From Gammaproteobacteria bacterium (lineage in GTDB: Bacteria > Pseudomonadota > Gammaproteobacteria > Competibacterales > Competibacteraceae), in assembly GCA_020047885.1 (NCBI GenBank), contig JAIFNF010000266.1, forward strand, positions 1 through 9,821: DNA of 9,821 nt. Reading direction: 5' to 3'. The notes below the pieces were generated by a model that did not search any database, had not been told where the DNA came from, and was given only the letters and a program-made list of their open reading frames with translations. Below, in pieces: positions 5,841-9,821 of this stretch; the first letter of the stretch is position 1, and each line of letters opens with the position of its first letter. A program made the translations under genes and the position numbers.

Positions 5841-7610
5841 ATGCAATTTCCTTATGGCATTGCCGATTTTCGCAAAATCCGCGAAGGCGGTTATTTCTAC
5901 GTCGACCGCACCGACCGCATCCCCCTGATGGAGAACGTCGGCAGTCAGTTGCTGTTTCTCCGCCCGCGCCGCTTTGGCAAAAGCCTCTGGCTGTCCACCC
6001 TGGAAAATTACTACGACATCGCCCGCGCCGACGACTTCACCCGCTTGTTTGGCGACCTGAAAATCGGCCAGAACCCCACTCCCCGCCATAACCAGTACTT
6101 CATCCTGAAACTCAACTTCTCCCGGATCGACACGGACGGCGATTATCACGCCATTCGCCAGGCGCTGTTTGACCATGTCAACATCCGTATCGAGGGATTT
6201 CTGCACCGCTACGCCGCCTGGCTGACCCAACCGGTTCGCATCGACCACGCCAACGCCCAGGTGAGTGTCGATTCCCTGCTCAGCGCCATCTCCAATACGC
6301 CCTACAAGCTCTACCTGCTGATTGACGAATACGACAATTTCGCCAACGAGGTCATGGTCAGTCCCGACCGGGGCCGGGCGCGGTATAGCGAACTGGTCAA
6401 GGGCGAAGGTGTCCTCAAGACCTTCTTCAAAGCCGTCAAGGAAAGCGCCGAAGGGCAGGGTCTCGACCGCACCTTCCTCACCGGCGTCTCCCCCGTGGTC
6501 CTCAGCGATGTTACCAGTGGCTACAACGTCGCCGAAGATCTCTCGGATCGACCCCGCTTTCAGGATTTGTGCGGGTTTACTGAAGTGGAATTGACCACAG
6601 CGCTTAACCAGGTGGCCGCCGCCCAGGGCCTGATGACTGACCAGGCCGCAGCAGCACTCGACCTCATGCGGACCTTTTACAACGGCTACCGGTTTACCCC
6701 CGAACAAGCTGAAAGCATCTACAACCCCACTCTCGCGCTGTATTTTCTCAAACGGCTGGCTGAAGAAGGGATTTATCCGACCCGACTCCTGGATGACAAC
6801 CTGGCCATGGACCGCAACCGCCTGCGCTACGTCGCCCAACTGCCCCATGGCGAAACCCTGATCACCCGGGCGCTGAATCCCGAAGTCCCCCTGGCCATCA
6901 CCGAACTGTCCAACCGCTTTGGCGTCGAGGAGATGCTCACCGCCCCCAAAGACACCGCCTTTATGGCTTCGCTGTTGTATTACTTCGGCGTCCTCACTCT
7001 CGCCGGCCACGATGCCCTCGGCAAACTGCAACTCACTATTCCCAATCAAGTCGTGCGCCAACTCTACGTCGAACGCCTGGCTGCGCAACTACTTCCGAAT
7101 TCGGAGGATCAACAACACCAGCAACAGGTCATCGAGCAGTTCTACACCACCGGGAATCCGGGTCCGCTGTGTGAACTGCTGGAACAGCGACTGGGGGTGC
7201 TGGACAATCGGGATTTGCGCTGGAGCAATGAACTGGTGGTCAAAATGGCGTTTCTGGCAGTGCTGTTCAATGACGCCTTCTACATCATGGATTCCGAACC
7301 GGCGCTGGCCCGTGGGTATGCCGATCTCAGTCTGATCGTCCGCCCCGATCAACGCCAATACGCGCTGCTCGATCATGTCCTGGAATTCAAAGCCCTCAAA
7401 TGGGCCGAGGTCGGTCTGACCAGCGCCACCGGGCAGGCGCTCAGTCAAGAAGACTTACACGCCCTGCCCGCCGTCCAGACCGCGCTGGCCAGCGCCGAAA
7501 CTCAGTTAGCCCGGTATCGTCAGGCGCTGACTGCTCGCTACGGCGACACCCTGCGCCTGCACACCCACGCCGTGGTCAGCCTCGGCCTTGAACGGCTGGT
7601 CTGGCGATAA
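5841..7610 (+). CDS. AAA-ATPase-like protein with C-terminal PD-(D/E)XK (PDDEXK_9/DUF1703) domain
   Basis: A 589-residue two-domain protein. The N-terminal part is the AAA-ATPase_like family: the entry motif FPYGIADFRKIREGGYFYVD (residues 3-22), Walker A RPRRFGKSL with Lys47, Walker B LLIDEYDNF with Asp162 and Glu163, and TGVSP at 214-218 followed by SGYN. The C-terminal part is a PD-(D/E)XK-type nuclease domain: YADLSLIV with Asp495, then LEFKALKW with Glu515-x-Lys517, giving the expected D...ExK triad. The length is usual for the family, and the protein appears intact and soluble. The family is common and often multicopy in Bacteroidetes and environmental proteobacteria; its function is not established, though a DNA-linked role is suspected. 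GAGGA sits 7 bases before the ATG. The next gene begins 6 bases after the stop, suggesting co-transcription, although the two products have no obvious common task. Confidence 0.92.
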   Translation: MQFPYGIADFRKIREGGYFYVDRTDRIPLMENVGSQLLFLRPRRFGKSLWLSTLENYYDIARADDFTRLFGDLKIGQNPTPRHNQYFILKLNFSRIDTDGDYHAIRQALFDHVNIRIEGFLHRYAAWLTQPVRIDHANAQVSVDSLLSAISNTPYKLYLLIDEYDNFANEVMVSPDRGRARYSELVKGEGVLKTFFKAVKESAEGQGLDRTFLTGVSPVVLSDVTSGYNVAEDLSDRPRFQDLCGFTEVELTTALNQVAAAQGLMTDQAAAALDLMRTFYNGYRFTPEQAESIYNPTLALYFLKRLAEEGIYPTRLLDDNLAMDRNRLRYVAQLPHGETLITRALNPEVPLAITELSNRFGVEEMLTAPKDTAFMASLLYYFGVLTLAGHDALGKLQLTIPNQVVRQLYVERLAAQLLPNSEDQQHQQQVIEQFYTTGNPGPLCELLEQRLGVLDNRDLRWSNELVVKMAFLAVLFNDAFYIMDSEPALARGYADLSLIVRPDQRQYALLDHVLEFKALKWAEVGLTSATGQALSQEDLHALPAVQTALASAETQLARYRQALTARYGDTLRLHTHAVVSLGLERLVWR

Positions 7611-7616
7611 GCGCCC

Positions 7617-8507
7617 ATGTATTACGGTGAACGATTCAACAGCATCAGCCACCTCATCGGCGCCGTAGCGGCGCTCGTCGGTCTGGTTGTGGTCGTCGTG
7701 ATCGCGGCGGAACAGGGCGATCCCTGGAAAATGGTGAGCTTCAGCATCTACGGAGCCACTCTGCTCCTGCTCTATACCATTTCCACGCTGTATCACAGCC
7801 TGCGCGGACGAGCCAAACAGATTTTCCGCAAGCTGGATCATCTGTCGATTTATCTGCTGATCGCCGGCACCTACACCCCGTTTACCCTAGTGACGCTGCG
7901 CGGCGTCTGGGGCTGGACGCTGTTTGGCATTATCTGGGGACTGGCGGTGGTCGGCATGGCGCTGGAAGCTTTGCCGCAAAAAGGCAATCGCGTCTTATCC
8001 ATCGTGGTGTATGTGCTGATGGGCTGGCTGGTGCTGGTCGCGCTCAAACCGTTGCTGGCCGCGTTACCGTTCGCTGGCTTCATCTGGTTATTGCTGGGCG
8101 GGATTTTCTACACCGGTGGTCTGGCGTTCTACCTGTTCGATGAGAAAATCCGCCATTTTCACGGCATCTGGCATCTATTCGTGCTGGCGGGCAGCGCTTG
8201 TCACTATCGCGTGATCCTTGGCCAGCAGCATATACAGCGCCGGGACGACGAACAGGGTGAACAGCGTTCCTACCGCCATACCGCCGACCAGCACCAGACC
8301 GATGGAATTACGCGCTGCCGCGCCAGCTCCCGTCACCAAAGTCAGCGGGAAATGCCCGGCAATTGTCGCCGCCGTAGTCATCAGAATCGGCCGCAACCGA
8401 ATCAACGCGGCATCACGCACTGCCTCCAGTTTGCTCAACCCATCGATCTGCCGGTGATTGGCGAATTCCACAATCAGAATGCCATTCTTGGCGATCAGCC
8501 CGATTAG
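7617..8507 (+). CDS. Hemolysin III (YqfA/PAQR-like) membrane protein with an aberrant antisense tail
   Basis: Residues 1-197 are a clear hemolysin III family protein of the inner membrane with about seven hydrophobic segments. GERFNSISHLIGA (4-16), STLYH (56-60), LDHLSIYLLIAGTYTPF (73-89) and HGIWHLFVLAGSACHY (182-197) are conserved; His60, Asp74/His75, His182, His186 and His196 are candidates for the metal site known in PAQR-type proteins. Family members usually end about 10-15 residues after this last motif. Here the frame instead continues for ~99 polar, Arg/Gln/His-rich residues that are the antisense of the convergent RND gene. The last helix (about 184-201) could still span the membrane, so activity is possible, but the native C-terminus has been lost. 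There is no clear Shine-Dalgarno; the start lies 6 bases after the preceding stop and may depend on translational coupling. A one-base shift near 8205 would instead meet a TGA at 8212-8214. Confidence 0.8.
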   Translation: MYYGERFNSISHLIGAVAALVGLVVVVVIAAEQGDPWKMVSFSIYGATLLLLYTISTLYHSLRGRAKQIFRKLDHLSIYLLIAGTYTPFTLVTLRGVWGWTLFGIIWGLAVVGMALEALPQKGNRVLSIVVYVLMGWLVLVALKPLLAALPFAGFIWLLLGGIFYTGGLAFYLFDEKIRHFHGIWHLFVLAGSACHYRVILGQQHIQRRDDEQGEQRSYRHTADQHQTDGITRCRASSRHQSQREMPGNCRRRSHQNRPQPNQRGITHCLQFAQPIDLPVIGEFHNQNAILGDQPD

Positions 8508-9821
8508 TGTGACGAGTCCGACCTTGGCGTAAATGTTCAGCGTGGTCGTCCAGTCCGCGGTCAGCGGAAAGGGAATGTTGGGATTGGGCATCCGCAGAAA
8601 CGTGAAGATCAGCGCCCCGAACAGCGCCAGCGGCACTGAACCCAGCAGAATGATGAACGGGTCGCGGAAGCTGTTGAACTGCGCCGCCAGCACCAGAAAG
8701 ATCAGGATGATGGCGAACCCCATGGTCTTGAAGAACTGTGCACCGCCCTCCTGCCGCAACTGCCGCGATTCACCAGTGTAGTCAATCACATAGCCTTTAG
8801 GCATGATTTTGGCCGCTTCGTCTTCCAGAAACCGGAGTGCCTGATCGAGCGGGCGGATAGCAACGCCGCTGATTTTCACCGCGTTCAACTGCTGGAAGCG
8901 ATTGAGCGAGCGCGGCCCGGTGCGTTCGTTGAGCGTGGCGATGGCGCTGAGCGGCAATAACTGACCGTCCGGGCCGGTGACATGGATGTTTTCCAGTTGA
9001 TCGGCATTGAGCCGACTGATCCGCTGCACCTGGGGGATGACCTTGTAGCTGCGCCCGGCAATGTTAAAGCGATTGACGAAGTTGCCGCCGACCGCCGCGC
9101 TCAAATCCGCGCCAATCTGTTGCAGACTCATGCCCAGCGCAGCGGCTTTCTCGCGGTTGATCATGATCTCGGTCTGCGGTTGATCCAGCTTCACATCGAT
9201 CAGTGGCGGGAACGCGAACATGCCACTCGCGGCGGCCTTCTCCTGCACTTGCTGCGCGATGCCGAGAATTTCCTGGGCATCAGCGGTCGAGGCGATGATG
9301 AACTCTACCGGGAACTGACCACCCCCGGGCAAGGCGGGCGGTGTGACCGGGAAAATGTTAATGCCGGGAATCGTAGCCAGTTGCGCCTGCACCTCGGGCA
9401 GAATTTCAAACACGGTGCGTTCCCGCTGATCCCACGGCTTGACCACCATGCCGCCAAATCCGGAAGTGGCGAAGGTGATGAGAAAGGTGAATTCCGTTTC
9501 CGGGGTATTCAGAAATATCCGGTTGGCGGCGGCGGTGAACTGGCTGGTCTGATCCAGGGTGGCGTTCGCCGAAGTTTCAACAATGCCGAAAATGACGCCC
9601 TGATCTTCGTTCGGCGCCAGTTCTTCCGCCGAAAACATCCACATCGGCACGGTCAAAACCGCCAGCGTCGCCCACAACAGATAGACCGCGGGCCGACCGC
9701 TCAGCGCACCGTCCAGCCACCGGCCATACGCTTGCTTGAGACGTTCAAAAGCGGCGTTGATATGCGCCGGCAGCCAGTGCTGTTCATCCTCAGCCTTCAG
9801 CAGTTTCGACGCCAGCATCGG
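8175..9821 (-). CDS. RND (HAE1/AcrB-like) multidrug efflux permease, C-terminal half, cut by window edge
   Basis: The visible 548 or so codons are the second half of a ~1030-residue RND pump that exports drugs or other hydrophobic compounds using the proton gradient, normally with a membrane-fusion protein and an outer-membrane channel. The frame is open at the right edge: the first visible residues (PMLASKLLK) match an internal segment of the family, so the true start lies beyond 9821. In order there are TM7 (AVYLLWATLAVLTVPMWMF), a periplasmic porter segment opening with ELAPNEDQGVIFG, TM8 ending in LVLAAQFNSF, TM9 with SVPLALFGALI, TM10 with GLIAKNGILIVEFAN (its Lys corresponds to the proton-relay Lys of AcrB), TM11, and TM12 ending FVVPALYMLLAKDH. 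The remaining 11 residues up to the stop at 8175-8177 are antisense of hemolysin III codons, so the native tail seems replaced. The cognate adaptor gene is probably upstream, outside the window. Confidence 0.93.
   Translation of the reverse strand, partial: PMLASKLLKAEDEQHWLPAHINAAFERLKQAYGRWLDGALSGRPAVYLLWATLAVLTVPMWMFSAEELAPNEDQGVIFGIVETSANATLDQTSQFTAAANRIFLNTPETEFTFLITFATSGFGGMVVKPWDQRERTVFEILPEVQAQLATIPGINIFPVTPPALPGGGQFPVEFIIASTADAQEILGIAQQVQEKAAASGMFAFPPLIDVKLDQPQTEIMINREKAAALGMSLQQIGADLSAAVGGNFVNRFNIAGRSYKVIPQVQRISRLNADQLENIHVTGPDGQLLPLSAIATLNERTGPRSLNRFQQLNAVKISGVAIRPLDQALRFLEDEAAKIMPKGYVIDYTGESRQLRQEGGAQFFKTMGFAIILIFLVLAAQFNSFRDPFIILLGSVPLALFGALIFTFLRMPNPNIPFPLTADWTTTLNIYAKVGLVTLIGLIAKNGILIVEFANHRQIDGLSKLEAVRDAALIRLRPILMTTAATIAGHFPLTLVTGAGAAARNSIGLVLVGGMAVGTLFTLFVVPALYMLLAKDHAIVTSAARQHE
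8205..8213. other. Apparent junction between two convergent 3' ends
   Basis: Conserved hemolysin III sequence on the plus strand ends at Tyr197 (codon 8205-8207), and conserved RND sequence on the minus strand ends at the His of AKDH (codon 8211-8213). The two families meet with only about three bases between them. Each frame then runs into the complement of the other gene. The usual pattern would be two stop codons, two native tails and a short intergenic spacer. A small deletion or an assembly join explains this; the point is inferred from family conservation, not from a visible repeat. Confidence 0.55.

Noticed and set aside
5790..7088. A 432-codon open frame on the minus strand opposite the AAA/PD-(D/E)XK gene.
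   Set aside because: It lies wholly antisense to a gene with clear Walker and nuclease motifs, its translation has no recognisable family features, and such long frames are expected opposite GC-rich codons.
8218..8781. Plus-strand frames inside the RND region (8218-8457 and 8533-8781) and the hemolysin III extension as independent genes.
   Set aside because: They are antisense to conserved RND transmembrane and porter sequence and encode polar, Arg/Ser-rich or Arg/Gln-rich products with no motif.

Overview
The window comes from a GC-rich bacterium, most likely a gammaproteobacterium. This is an inference from protein style: an AcrB/MexF-like efflux permease, a proteobacterial hemolysin III, and Uma2 and AAA/PD-(D/E)XK accessory genes of the sort that are multiplied in environmental genomes such as the Competibacter group. 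The taxonomy cannot be proven from the sequence. Coding DNA is GC-rich throughout. The first ~240 bases are strongly AT-rich and carry no recognisable gene.

Left part (1-4830, + strand). An AT-rich non-coding stretch passes into a GC-rich leader (255-440) with three successive complementary stems, the last of which covers the Shine-Dalgarno sequence of the first gene. That gene is a PduO-type cob(I)alamin adenosyltransferase (448-999). It is followed 33 bases later by the most striking object in the window: a single 1265-residue ORF (1033-4830) that joins a complete type IA DNA topoisomerase III (TopB-like, residues ~1-640) to a complete RecQ helicase (residues ~670-1265). All catalytic motifs of both halves are intact. 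RecQ and topoisomerase III are usually separate proteins that co-operate in resolving recombination intermediates, so this polypeptide looks like a one-piece 'dissolvasome'. Its domain order is opposite to that of reverse gyrase.

Middle part (4840-7610). A Uma2-family PD-(D/E)XK protein with a repetitive coiled-coil tail lies on the minus strand, convergent with the fusion gene. It shares a 212-base divergent promoter region with a plus-strand AAA-ATPase/PD-(D/E)XK_9 protein of 589 residues. Both are accessory families of unknown physiological role, and nothing here ties them to a defined defence system.

Right part (7617-9821). A hemolysin III (PAQR-like) membrane protein starts 6 bases after the AAA gene. 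Its conserved part stops at residue ~197, and the frame then runs for about 99 residues antisense through the 3' end of a convergent RND efflux permease. The conserved part of the RND protein stops within a few bases of the same point, near 8208-8211. The two 3' ends therefore look fused at a deletion or assembly junction. The RND gene continues beyond the right edge of the window.
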